A stretch of DNA of 8,150 nucleotides. Origin: Alphaproteobacteria bacterium (GTDB taxonomy: Bacteria > Pseudomonadota > Alphaproteobacteria > JAJFFI01). Both the position numbers and the translations under genes were made by a program. Each line of letters begins with the position of its first letter. Positions within the stretch are counted from its first letter, which is position 1. Below the pieces are notes generated by a model. It did not search any database, had not been told where the DNA came from, and saw only the letters and a program-made list of their open reading frames with translations. Where the stretch lies: contig JAJFFI010000020.1 in NCBI GenBank assembly GCA_021776755.1, positions 1-8,150 of the forward strand, in the 5' to 3' direction. Positions 1 through 6,655 of this stretch are shown one piece after another.

Positions 1-64
1 CGCGGCGGCGTGCCGGCCTCTAAATTTCGCCCCGCCCACGCCCCTGAAACCGTACGTCAGCCGA

Positions 65-1078
65 TTAACGGATCGGCATCGGGTACTGCAGACCGCCCTT
101 GTTCCAGAGCGCGTTGACGCCACGCTCCAGCTTCAGAGGGGTGTTCGGCCCGACGTGCTTGTCATAGCTCTCGCCGTAGTTGCCGACCTGCTTGACGATG
201 TTGTAGGCCCACTCGTTCGGGAGACCGAGGCTCTTGCCCATGTCGCCCTCGAGGCCGAGGAAACGCCGGACATCCGGGTTCTTCGTGTCCTTCATCTTGT
301 CGACATTGCCCGAGGTGATCTCCGACTCTTCAGCCTGGATCATCGCGAAAAGCGCCCAGCGGACGACGTCGCCCCACTGGTTGTCGCCATGACGCACGAC
401 GGGACCAAGCGGCTCCTTCGAGATGATCTCCGGCAGCACCATGTGCTCGTCCGGGTTCTTCATCTTGGTGCGCTGGGCAGCGAGGCCCGAGCGGTCAGTC
501 GTGTAAACGTCGCAACGGCCGGCGTCGTAGGCGGCCACAACTTCGTCAGCCTTCTCGAACGCAACCAGCTCGATCTTCATGCCGTTCGCACGGAAGAAGT
601 CGGAGACGTTGAGCTCGGTGGTGGTGCCGATGTTGGTGCAGACGGATGCGCCCGAAAGCTCCTTGGCGCTTTTCACGCCGAGTTTCTTGCGGACCATGAA
701 GCCCTGACCGTCGTAGTAGTTGACGCCCGTGAAATCGAGGCCAAGCGACGTGTCACGGGTAAGCGTCCAGGTCGTGTTGCGCGAAAGCACATCAACCTCG
801 CCCGACTGCAGCGCCGTAAAGCGCTCCTTGGCCGACAGCGGGGTGTACTTGACCTTTGTGGCATCGCCGAAGACCGCAGCCGCAACCGCGCGGCAGACGT
901 CGACATCAATGCCGCTCCAGTTGCCTTTTTCATCCGGGTTCGAAAAGCCCGGAAGGCCCTGGCTGACGCCACACTGTACGAAGCCCTTCTTCTTGACATC
1001 GTCAAGGGTCGCCGCGTTGGCAGTGCCAGCGGCGACCGCGAGGGCCGCACCAGCGGTAAGCATCACAAGTTTCTTCAT
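65..1078 (-). CDS. aapJ: General L-amino acid ABC transporter, periplasmic substrate-binding protein (AapJ/BztA type)
   Basis: This 337-residue protein should capture L-amino acids in the periplasm and deliver them to an AapQMP-type ABC permease. Residues 1-22 form a Sec signal peptide: KK at the start, an Ala/Val-rich core, and an A-N-A cleavage site before ATLDD. A family-3 solute-binding domain fills the rest. Visible landmarks are FVQCGV (33-38), the family signature around GIDVDVCRAV (56-65), SRNTTW (99-104), GTTTE (151-155), AGRCDVYTTD (186-195) and the C-terminal ALWNKGG (323-329). Wording and length match AapJ/BztA closely, rather than the shorter GlnH or HisJ receptors. The ATG is preceded by a strong ribosome binding site, AGGGAGGAA (1084-1092). 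Cysteines 147 and 189 could form the disulfide common in this group (inference). Only 64 bp follow the stop, so aapQMP cannot be seen, and I find no terminator hairpin there. Confidence 0.95.
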   Translation of the reverse strand: MKKLVMLTAGAALAVAAGTANAATLDDVKKKGFVQCGVSQGLPGFSNPDEKGNWSGIDVDVCRAVAAAVFGDATKVKYTPLSAKERFTALQSGEVDVLSRNTTWTLTRDTSLGLDFTGVNYYDGQGFMVRKKLGVKSAKELSGASVCTNIGTTTELNVSDFFRANGMKIELVAFEKADEVVAAYDAGRCDVYTTDRSGLAAQRTKMKNPDEHMVLPEIISKEPLGPVVRHGDNQWGDVVRWALFAMIQAEESEITSGNVDKMKDTKNPDVRRFLGLEGDMGKSLGLPNEWAYNIVKQVGNYGESYDKHVGPNTPLKLERGVNALWNKGGLQYPMPIR

Positions 1079-1182
1079 CTAGGTTCCTCCCTGGTATGGC
1101 CGGAAAGTTTTTGAAATGGCCAAAAAAGATTAATCCCCCACCTCCGCCGCGGATCGATGTCCGCAACCGGAAGTACGCCTTA

Positions 1183-1210
1183 CCTATCACAGGGCTTACG
1201 CAAGTCTCAA
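1183..1210 (-). promoter_or_regulatory. Candidate promoter for aapJ
   Basis: Read on the minus strand, TTGAGA (1205-1210) matches the -35 consensus at five of six positions. After a 16-nt spacer comes GATAGG (1183-1188), a weak -10 preceded by an extended-10 TGn. It would give a leader of roughly 100 nt before aapJ. The -10 is poor, so this is only a candidate. Confidence 0.25.
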
Positions 1211-1221
1211 GGGGCGCTTCG

Positions 1222-1251
1222 TTAACGGGAGCTGTGAAAAACCAATATAAA
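1222..1251 (+). promoter_or_regulatory. Candidate promoter for metC-hisI
   Basis: TTAACG (1222-1227), an 18-nt spacer and TATAAA (1246-1251) make a plausible housekeeping promoter reading toward metC. It lies back to back with the aapJ candidate, the two -35 boxes being 11 bp apart. A start near 1258 would leave an untranslated leader of about 180 nt, long enough for post-transcriptional control. The match is moderate and untested. Confidence 0.3.
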
Positions 1252-1345
1252 CCCTTGCGTTCGCAGACTGACCCCGCTCCCGGCCCGCGCCCCCGCCACT
1301 GCTTTGCGCCAGAACGGACAGATGCTATTACCCGCACCCGGGGCC

Positions 1346-1368
1346 GTCCCGGCCACTGGACCCGGGAC
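1346..1368 (+). repeat. GC-rich stem-loop in the metC leader
   Basis: GTCCCGG (1346-1352) and CCGGGAC (1362-1368) are perfect inverted arms of 7 bp around a 9-nt loop. No T-run follows, so it is not a standard intrinsic terminator. It lies about 70 nt before the metC start, inside the probable leader RNA. Such a repeat can arise by chance in DNA this rich in G and C. Confidence 0.4.
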
Positions 1369-1436
1369 CGGTCGCGTTCCATCTCCACGTCGTTCTGCGG
1401 TCATTCACCTGCCGGCCTGCCAATTACAAAGATCAC

Positions 1437-2633
1437 ATGGCCAAGAAAACCGACACCCGTCTGATGCATGCCGCCCGGCCCACCGGCCGGTCCGGTTTCG
1501 TCAACCTGCCGTCCTGGCGCGGGTCGACCGTTGTCTTCGACACGCTCGCAACCTTCGATGAAATGCAGGCCGAGCGTCTGACCAACGTCGTCTACGGCCG
1601 CCTCGGCACGCCGACCACAAAGGCGCTCGCCGAAGCGCTGTCCGAGATCGAGACCCAGCCCGGCGTGCGCAATGTCATCGTCGGCTCAGGCCTTGCCGCG
1701 AACACCGTGGCGCTGGTCTCCTGCCTCGAGGCAGGCGATCACGTCCTGATCGTCGACACGGTCTACTCGCCGGTGCGGTCGTTTGCCGACCGGCACCTCG
1801 CGGCATTCGGTGTCGACGTCGAGTATTTCGACCCGGCCGCCGGGGCCGGCATCGCGGACCTCGTGCGCCCCGAGACCCGCGCGCTGTTCTGCGAGACCCC
1901 CGGATCCCAGACCTTCGAGATGCTCGACCTGCCGGCGGTATCGGCGGCCTCGCGGGCGGCAGCCACGCACCGGAAGGGCCTCGTGGTGATTGCCGACAAC
2001 ACCTGGGCCACGCCCTACTTCTTCGACGCGCTCGGACATGGCGCCGACATCGCGACGATCGCCTGCACGAAATACATCCTCGGGCACTCCGACGGCATGC
2101 TCGGCGCGATCGCAACGCGTGACGAGGCCCGCTATAAGGCCGCCGGTCTGACCGCGAACGCTTACGGCCATTCCGCGGGCTCCGAGGAAACTTGGCTCGC
2201 GCTCCGGGGCATCCGCACCCTGCCCGTCCGCATGCGCCAGCATCAGGACAACGCCCGCGCCGTCGCGGGCTGGCTCGCCGAAGAGGCGCGGGTCGCACGG
2301 GTGATGTATCCGGGCCATCCGTCGGACCCGGGACACGCGCTTTGGAGACGGGACTTCACGGGCGCCTCGGGGCTTCTGGGCATTGTCCTCGACAAGGACT
2401 ATCCGGTGTCCGCGATCGCGGCCTTCATCGACGGGCTCGAGCTGTTTTCCCTCGGCGCAAGCTGGGGCGGGTATGAGAGCCTCATCCTGCATTTCGATCC
2501 GCACCAGTACCGCACCGCTACCTCGTGGCGGGAAACCAGTCCCACGCTGCGGCTTCATGTCGGGCTGGAAGATCCTGTGGACCTGATTGACGATTTGGAC
2601 GCTGCCTTCCGGCGGCTGGAAGGTACGGCATGA
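1437..2633 (+). CDS. metC: Cystathionine beta-lyase (PLP-dependent, Cys/Met metabolism family)
   Basis: This 398-residue cytoplasmic enzyme should cleave L-cystathionine to homocysteine, pyruvate and ammonia, the penultimate part of methionine synthesis. It belongs to the fold-type I PLP enzymes of the Cys/Met metabolism family. Visible residues are YGRLGTPT (53-60), which binds the cofactor phosphate from the neighbouring subunit; SGLAA (84-88); Tyr110, which stacks on PLP; Asp187 in ADNTWATP; the Schiff-base Lys212 in CTKYILGHSD; and SLGASWGGYESL (338-349) with Arg372, which binds the substrate carboxylate. The LGASWGG stretch and overall wording favour MetC over cystathionine gamma-synthase or methionine gamma-lyase, though C-S lyases of this family can be promiscuous. 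The ribosome binding site is weak (AAAGA). The last codons overlap hisI, implying translational coupling. Confidence 0.92.
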   Translation: MAKKTDTRLMHAARPTGRSGFVNLPSWRGSTVVFDTLATFDEMQAERLTNVVYGRLGTPTTKALAEALSEIETQPGVRNVIVGSGLAANTVALVSCLEAGDHVLIVDTVYSPVRSFADRHLAAFGVDVEYFDPAAGAGIADLVRPETRALFCETPGSQTFEMLDLPAVSAASRAAATHRKGLVVIADNTWATPYFFDALGHGADIATIACTKYILGHSDGMLGAIATRDEARYKAAGLTANAYGHSAGSEETWLALRGIRTLPVRMRQHQDNARAVAGWLAEEARVARVMYPGHPSDPGHALWRRDFTGASGLLGIVLDKDYPVSAIAAFIDGLELFSLGASWGGYESLILHFDPHQYRTATSWRETSPTLRLHVGLEDPVDLIDDLDAAFRRLEGTA

Positions 2634-3043
2634 CCTCAGTTGGAAAGACGGGCATCAAGGCGGTGCTGGCCGAAATCGCCTTCAATGGCGACGGTCTGGT
2701 GCCGGCGATCGCGCAGCAGCACGACAGCGGCGAGATCCTGATGATGGCCTGGATGGACGCCGACGCCGTCCGTGAAACGCTGGAAACGGGGCGCGTCTGC
2801 TACTGGTCCCGCTCGCGGGGCGCGCTCTGGCGCAAGGGCGAGAGTTCCGGGCAGGTCCAGGCCCTGGTTGAAATGCAGATCGACTGCGACGGGGATACGC
2901 TCTTGCTGAAGGTCGATCAGACCGGCGTTGCCTGTCACACCGGCACCCGCGCGTGTTTCTTCCGCGCCGTCCGGGACAACGGCCTTGAGATCATCGCAGA
3001 AGTCGAGATTTCTCCCGGCGAACTCTACCCCGGTAAATCCTGA
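2630..3043 (+). CDS. hisI: Phosphoribosyl-AMP cyclohydrolase
   Basis: HisI opens the purine ring of phosphoribosyl-AMP (EC 3.5.4.19), the third step of histidine synthesis, in the cytoplasm. The 137 residues form a single domain without the HisE pyrophosphohydrolase that is fused to it in enterobacteria. The metal-binding motif DCDGD (85-89) supplies Asp85, Asp87 and Asp89. Cys86, Cys102 and Cys109, within TGVACHTGTRACF, are the expected zinc ligands. MMAWMD (38-43), YWSRSRG (58-64) and LWRKGESSG (66-74) are the other family signatures. The ATG lies inside the metC stop as ATGA, so translation is probably coupled to metC. The gene stands apart from any his operon visible here. Its stop is only 4 bp from the stop of the convergent EAL gene, with no room for a separate terminator. 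Confidence 0.96.
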   Translation: MTSVGKTGIKAVLAEIAFNGDGLVPAIAQQHDSGEILMMAWMDADAVRETLETGRVCYWSRSRGALWRKGESSGQVQALVEMQIDCDGDTLLLKVDQTGVACHTGTRACFFRAVRDNGLEIIAEVEISPGELYPGKS

Positions 3044-3047
3044 AGGA

Positions 3048-5264
3048 TCAGGCGGCCCCTGCCAGATCGTTGATGACGGCCGCGCCGCCCGGGAGCTCGC
3101 CGGCAGTATCTGCATCCTCGGCGGCAGGCGATATTGCGGCATGGGCCCAGCGCGCCTGGTAGTGCGCGAACAGCGCATCGACCTGCTTTACGTCGAGCGG
3201 GCGGGCAAAGAAGTATCCCTGCCCGTACTCGCAGCCCATATCGGTCAGCACGCTCCGCTGCTCGTCCGTCTCGATGCCCTCGGCGACCACGTCCATGCCG
3301 AGGCCGTGGGCGAGCGCGAGGATGGTCTGCACGATCGGTGATTTCCTGCCGCCGCCATTCATCTTGCTGACGAACGACTTGTCGATCTTAATGGTATCGA
3401 TACGAAAACTCTGCAGCGTCGAAAGCGACGAATACCCGGTGCCGAAATCGTCGATCGCGATCCGCACGTTGTTGTCTTTCAATGCATCGAGGGTGCGCGA
3501 TGCCTCTTCGAGGTTCTCCATGATCGCACTCTCGGTGATCTCGAGCTTGATCTGACCCGCGGGGCAGCCGGTTTCCTCGAGCGCTTCGAGCACGTCGTCG
3601 GCGAAATCGCCCTTGCAGAGCTGACGGGTCGAGACATTCACATTGACCGTCATCGACCGCGCGGCCGGATATTTGGCGCACCAGTCAACCATCTGGCGGC
3701 CGGCCTCGCGCAGCACGAAGTCGCCGATCGGCAGGATCAGGCCGGACTCTTCCGCAAGCGGAATGAAGTCCAGCGGCGATATCATGCCGCGCTCGGGATG
3801 TTGCCACCGGATCAGCGCCTCGAAACCAATGAGGCTGTTGTCCGAGAGCCGGATCAGCGGCTGGTACTGCAGGATCAGTTGATTGTTGTCGATTGCCTTG
3901 CGCAGGTCGTTCTCGAGCTGCAGCCGGGCAACCGCCCGCTCGTGCAGCGCATCGTCGAACACGACATGCCGGCCGCCACCCAGCTCGTTGGCGCGGCTCA
4001 GCGCCAGCTGCGTGTCCCGCAGGACGCTGTCGACATCGTCGTAACCGGTCTTGCTCCAGGCAATGCCAAAACTCGCCGTCGTGAAGATTTCCGCGCCATC
4101 CACCTCGAACCGGCGATTGAGCGTCGACTGAATTCGGTTGGCGATCCTGAGCGCATCGCTGATGTCGTCGATATCGTCGGCGAGAAACGCAAAGAGGTCG
4201 TCGCCGAAGGTCGCCGCCGTATCCGACGGGCGGAGGCAGGTCACCACCTTCTTTGCGAGCAGCGACAGCAGCGCTTCCGCGCGCTTGCGCCCGAGCCCCT
4301 CGCGCACGGCTGGCAGCTTGTCGAGCTGCATGATGAGGGTTGCGAAGGAATATTCCGGATGGCGTTTCTGGCGCTGCAGGGCGCGTTCAATCCGGTCGAC
4401 GAAAAGCGTGCGGTTGGGGAGACCGGTCAGCGGATCGAGCACCACCTGCTCGGTCACGTCCGACTGCGAACCCGCCATCCGCAGCGCCCGGCCGTTGGCG
4501 CCGCGCCGTGCAGCCCCCCGGGTCACCATCCAGCGGATGCTGCCGTTCTTGTGCTCGATGCGGTATCGGGAATCGAGGCGCAGACTCACGCCTTCGATGT
4601 GGTTCGCGATATCGGACCGCACGCGCTCGACATCGTCGGCGTGGATGCGCTCGAACCAGGCGTCGGGCGTGTTCTCGAATTCGGAGTCGGGATAGCCGAA
4701 GAGGGATTTCCAGCGTGGCGAGTAGTAGACATCCCCGGTTTCGAGGTTCCAGTCCCAGAGCCCGTCGCGCGCGCCCTCGACCGCGAGCGTGAACCGCTCC
4801 TCACTGTTGCGGAGCGAGGCTTCGATGGTTTTCACCGCCATGATCGTACCGATCCGGGCGAGCGCAACCTGCATGTCGATCGGTTTGGTCAGAAAGTCGT
4901 TGGCGCCGAGGTCGAGCGCACGGCGGCAATCCTCGTCCTCACCCGTGTCCGCCAGCATGATGACCGGCTGGGCAGTTGCGGAGTGGCCGCGGCGAATATG
5001 ACCAAGCACCTCAAGGCCATCGAGGTCCGGGTTGTGGAGGTCGAGCATCACGAGGCTCCACGTCGAAACCCCGAGCCGCCGGATCGCCTCATGGCCGCCG
5101 CCCGCGTAATCGACCTGGTAACCCTGGCCGGTCAACTCGGCCGCCAGCAGCTCGCGGGAGGTCTCGTCCTCGCTGACGATCAGCACGGAACCCTGGTATT
5201 GCCGGGCATCCCGCCGTTTCTCCCGGCCGGTCGTCTCGTTGTGAATATTGAGTGGCTGCTTCAT
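3048..5264 (-). CDS. Receiver-PAS-GGDEF(degenerate)-EAL protein, probable c-di-GMP phosphodiesterase
   Basis: A 738-residue soluble regulator with no signal peptide or membrane helix. Domains in order are receiver (about 26-140), PAS with PAC (about 153-272), GGDEF (about 276-436) and EAL (about 445-705), with an Ala-rich tail. The receiver keeps the phospho-acceptor Asp75 and Lys127, but the acidic pair is Ser31-Glu32 and the switch Thr/Ser is Ala105. The cyclase motif reads GDDLF (354-358) instead of GGDEF, so cyclase activity is unlikely; an I-site-like RPSD (345-348) remains. The EAL domain looks complete: Glu482, Asn543, Glu575, Asp605-Asp606 in DDFGTGYSSL, Lys626, Glu662 and Gln682. It should therefore hydrolyse c-di-GMP to pGpG. 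The order matches FimX, which however has lost EAL catalysis. An open frame extends back to a TTG at 5504, but those 80 residues look non-coding and overlap the upstream gene, so I use the ATG at 5264, although its ribosome binding site is weak. Confidence 0.93.
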   Translation of the reverse strand: MKQPLNIHNETTGREKRRDARQYQGSVLIVSEDETSRELLAAELTGQGYQVDYAGGGHEAIRRLGVSTWSLVMLDLHNPDLDGLEVLGHIRRGHSATAQPVIMLADTGEDEDCRRALDLGANDFLTKPIDMQVALARIGTIMAVKTIEASLRNSEERFTLAVEGARDGLWDWNLETGDVYYSPRWKSLFGYPDSEFENTPDAWFERIHADDVERVRSDIANHIEGVSLRLDSRYRIEHKNGSIRWMVTRGAARRGANGRALRMAGSQSDVTEQVVLDPLTGLPNRTLFVDRIERALQRQKRHPEYSFATLIMQLDKLPAVREGLGRKRAEALLSLLAKKVVTCLRPSDTAATFGDDLFAFLADDIDDISDALRIANRIQSTLNRRFEVDGAEIFTTASFGIAWSKTGYDDVDSVLRDTQLALSRANELGGGRHVVFDDALHERAVARLQLENDLRKAIDNNQLILQYQPLIRLSDNSLIGFEALIRWQHPERGMISPLDFIPLAEESGLILPIGDFVLREAGRQMVDWCAKYPAARSMTVNVNVSTRQLCKGDFADDVLEALEETGCPAGQIKLEITESAIMENLEEASRTLDALKDNNVRIAIDDFGTGYSSLSTLQSFRIDTIKIDKSFVSKMNGGGRKSPIVQTILALAHGLGMDVVAEGIETDEQRSVLTDMGCEYGQGYFFARPLDVKQVDALFAHYQARWAHAAISPAAEDADTAGELPGGAAVINDLAGAA

Positions 5265-5415
5265 GGCATCCCGTACACGGCCCCAGCCGTCGCCGTCAGA
5301 GGGCAGCTTCCGGACCGGTGGATTTCCGGGCCACACCCTGCACGTCGGATTGGGACAATTTTTCAACTCCGCAGTCTGGCGCGAGGCTCTGAAGATAGCG
5401 TTAAGGGAGAGCGGG

Positions 5416-5913
5416 TCAGTTCGGCGCCTCGACGATGAGCCCGAGCAGCACGTCGGGCGTCTTGCCGTCGCTTGCAAGCGGCAGCAGCAGGCGCTGATAC
5501 ACAAGATACCGGCGCTGGGTGTGCTCCGCGGTCAGCACCTCGCAGATCGGCACGGCGCTTTCAGCCACCCGCTCGTAAATCCCGAGGAAACTCGAGAGAT
5601 GCGGCTCCTCCACAGCCTCGTCGAGCCAGAGTCCGGTGTTGTCACGCCCGAAGCGATCCACATTGCCGGTTCCGACGAGGCGGTAGCGGTACCGCCGCGC
5701 GCCCGCGTCCGTCCGCTCGATGTCGATCAGGAACAGGTCGGGCAGCAGGTCCGGCACCGCAACCGGGTCGAAATCCGCCCGCCGCGGCAGGTCGCTGTCG
5801 CGCCGGAGGTCTTGCCAACTGTCATGGAGCTTCCGGCAGCGCGGATACCACTCGGCCCGGTCCTCGACCACGCCCAGCAACTTCCGCGAAACGATATGTC
5901 CCAGCCTTGCCAT
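5416..5913 (-). CDS. PAS_5-family (PF07310-like) PAS domain protein
   Basis: This 165-residue protein resembles the PAS_5 family, stand-alone PAS-like proteins common in alphaproteobacteria whose role is mostly unknown. Family landmarks are LPRRADFDPVAVPDLLPDLF (42-61), followed by the beta strand LIDIE; then YRYRLVGTGNVDRFGRD (75-91), TGLWLDE (93-99) and a C-terminal strand pair around YQRLLLPLASDG (139-150) and LLGLIVE (156-162). No output domain, signal peptide or membrane helix is present. It would be a sensor or partner rather than an effector. The start ATG has GGTGGGG about 6 nt upstream. It lies 151 bp upstream of the EAL phosphodiesterase gene on the same strand, so the two may be co-transcribed, and it could feed a signal to that protein (inference). 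Only about 36 bp separate its start from the Hsp20 terminator, and no promoter is evident there. Confidence 0.82.
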   Translation of the reverse strand: MARLGHIVSRKLLGVVEDRAEWYPRCRKLHDSWQDLRRDSDLPRRADFDPVAVPDLLPDLFLIDIERTDAGARRYRYRLVGTGNVDRFGRDNTGLWLDEAVEEPHLSSFLGIYERVAESAVPICEVLTAEHTQRRYLVYQRLLLPLASDGKTPDVLLGLIVEAPN

Positions 5914-5949
5914 CCATGCCCCACCACGATGTTCCGGACAGTGTACCGC

Positions 5950-5986
5950 AAAACGAAACCGGCCGCCCCCATGAGGGACGGCCGGT
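5950..5986 (-). terminator. Rho-independent terminator of the Hsp20 gene
   Basis: Read on the minus strand, ACCGGCCG (5979-5986) and CGGCCGGT (5958-5965) form a perfect 8-bp stem. A further CCC/GGG pairing sits inside the loop, and TTTCGTTTT follows at once (5950-5958). It lies 27 bp after the Hsp20 stop codon, so it should end that transcript before the PAS_5 gene. No T-run follows on the plus strand, so it works in one direction only. Confidence 0.8.
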
Positions 5987-6013
5987 ACGTCACTTCAACG
6001 CGTCAGGCGAAGG

Positions 6014-6493
6014 TCAGGCCGCCTTCTTCTCGATGGCCTTCGCGGTCGAGGGGGCCTTCTTGCCGTTGGCGATTTCGATCGTCCGGGGCTTCAGCGCCTC
6101 GGGGACCTCACGCACCAGATCGATGGACAAGAGGCCGTTCTCGAGATCGGCACCCGTCACTTCGATGTGCTCGGCAAGCTGGAACCGGCGCTCGAAGGCG
6201 CGGCCCGCGATGCCGCGGTGCAGGAAGGTGCCTTCGCCACCCTCCTCGGTTTTCTCGGCAATCTGGCCCGTCACGGTCAGCACGCCGTGCTCCACCTCGA
6301 GGTTCAGGTCGCCCTCGCCGAAGCCGGCCACGGCCAGCACGATGCGATAGGCGTCCTCACCAGTGCGCTCGATGTTGTACGGCGGGTAGCCGCCGGACGC
6401 CGCGTCCATGCGGGTCGCGGACTCGAGCATGCGGTGCAGCCGGTCGAAACCGACGGTCGAGCGGAAAAGCGGGGTTAGGTCGAGAGTCGTCAT
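6014..6493 (-). CDS. Small heat shock protein, Hsp20/alpha-crystallin family (IbpA-like)
   Basis: This 159-residue ATP-independent chaperone should bind unfolding proteins during heat stress and hold them for DnaK and ClpB. The N-terminal arm (1-35, LTPLFRSTVGFDRLHRML) is typical of class A bacterial sHSPs such as IbpA. The alpha-crystallin domain spans about 37-142: YPPYNIE (36-42), YRIVLAVAGF (49-58), GVLTVTG (70-76), GRAFERRFQLAEHIEVTGA (97-115), and the signature LENGLLSIDLVRE (117-129). The C-terminal I-x-I anchor is I139-E-I141 in RTIEI. A Lys/Ala-rich tail ends the protein. The ATG at 6493 follows a near-perfect AAGGAGG (6501-6507). The frame stays open upstream to 6859, but that part crosses the leader and promoter and is not coding. 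A sigma-32-like promoter and a ROSE-like thermometer precede it, and a terminator follows. Confidence 0.96.
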   Translation of the reverse strand: MTTLDLTPLFRSTVGFDRLHRMLESATRMDAASGGYPPYNIERTGEDAYRIVLAVAGFGEGDLNLEVEHGVLTVTGQIAEKTEEGGEGTFLHRGIAGRAFERRFQLAEHIEVTGADLENGLLSIDLVREVPEALKPRTIEIANGKKAPSTAKAIEKKAA

Positions 6494-6494
6494 T

Positions 6495-6615
6495 GCATAT
6501 CCTCCTTGAGCAACATGCGTATGTAACGGAGCCCGCCACCATGACGCGGCTCCCGGGTTGAGCGGATCCGGCGCACGGGCCGGAACCCCTCGGCAGACCC
6601 CGAACGGGCATCTGC
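6495..6615 (-). promoter_or_regulatory. ROSE-like RNA thermometer in the Hsp20 5' leader
   Basis: The leader folds into at least three hairpins on the minus strand. The last one (6495-6518) pairs the arm GCAUGUUGCUC (6508-6518) with GAGGAUAUGC (6495-6504) around a loop AAG, leaving one bulged C and a G-G pair. This is the UUGCU facing AGGA arrangement that defines ROSE elements. It hides the Shine-Dalgarno AAGGAGG (6501-6507) and ends 1 nt before the start codon. Upstream stems are GGAGC-CGC with GCG-G-GCTCC (6528-6553) and TCCGGC/GCCGGA (6567-6584). In known ROSE elements the last hairpin melts at heat-shock temperature and frees translation. The upper boundary at 6615 is a guess from the promoter position. 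Confidence 0.78.
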
Positions 6616-6622
6616 ACGGATT

Positions 6623-6655
6623 ATTATCTGGGAAGCGAAATTCGTATTTCAAGGG
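6623..6655 (-). promoter_or_regulatory. Sigma-32 (RpoH)-type promoter of the Hsp20 gene
   Basis: On the minus strand CCCTTGAAA (6647-6655) matches the RpoH -35 element. After a 14-nt spacer comes CCCAGATAAT (6623-6632), close to the CCCCAT-type -10. Transcription would start near 6615 and give a leader of about 120 nt, the right size for a multi-hairpin ROSE element. The position upstream of a heat shock gene supports the reading. Confidence 0.72.

Larger units (their letters stand above)
1079..1436. other. Divergent intergenic region between aapJ and metC
   Basis: This 358-bp stretch separates two divergent genes and holds no ORF I would support. It contains weak promoter candidates facing each way (1183-1210 and 1222-1251). 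Three inverted repeats are visible: TGGCC/GGCCA (1097-1101 and 1118-1122), just upstream of the aapJ ribosome binding site; GCGGA/TCCGC (1149-1153 and 1160-1164) in the aapJ leader; and GTCCCGG/CCGGGAC (1346-1368) in the metC leader. The part from about 1260 to 1436 is very GC-rich. I looked for a SAM-II-like riboswitch ahead of metC and did not recognise one. Confidence 0.6.

Noticed and set aside
1258..1436. Possible SAM riboswitch ahead of metC
   Set aside because: I could not find the pseudoknot arrangement or conserved core of SAM-II or other SAM riboswitches in this GC-rich leader.
1096..1464. Plus-strand open frame of 122 codons in the aapJ-metC gap
   Set aside because: It begins inside the aapJ leader, overlaps the metC start in another frame, lacks a ribosome binding site and has a Pro/Arg-rich translation without family resemblance.
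1686..2558. Minus-strand open frames inside metC
   Set aside because: They are antisense to a gene with all catalytic PLP residues in place; no family resemblance.
3037..3048. Small inverted repeat ATCCT-GA-AGGAT between hisI and the EAL gene
   Set aside because: The loop would be only 2 nt, the stem is 5 bp and no T-run follows on either strand, so it is not a convincing bidirectional terminator.
3798..5438. Long plus-strand open frame (546 codons) opposite the EAL gene
   Set aside because: It is the antisense shadow of a well-supported multi-domain gene. Its translation is rich in Arg, Val, Glu and His with no recognisable domain.
5265..5504. N-terminal extension of the EAL protein to a TTG at 5504
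   Set aside because: The extra 80 residues have no receiver-domain character, include a Cys/Arg-rich low-complexity run, and overlap the 3' end of the PAS_5 gene. The ATG at 5264 places the receiver domain at a normal distance from the start.
5248..6561. Long plus-strand open frame (437 codons) across the PAS_5 and Hsp20 genes
   Set aside because: It runs antisense to two recognised genes and through a terminator. Its composition is Arg/Pro/Ser-rich, as expected from GC-rich shadow frames.
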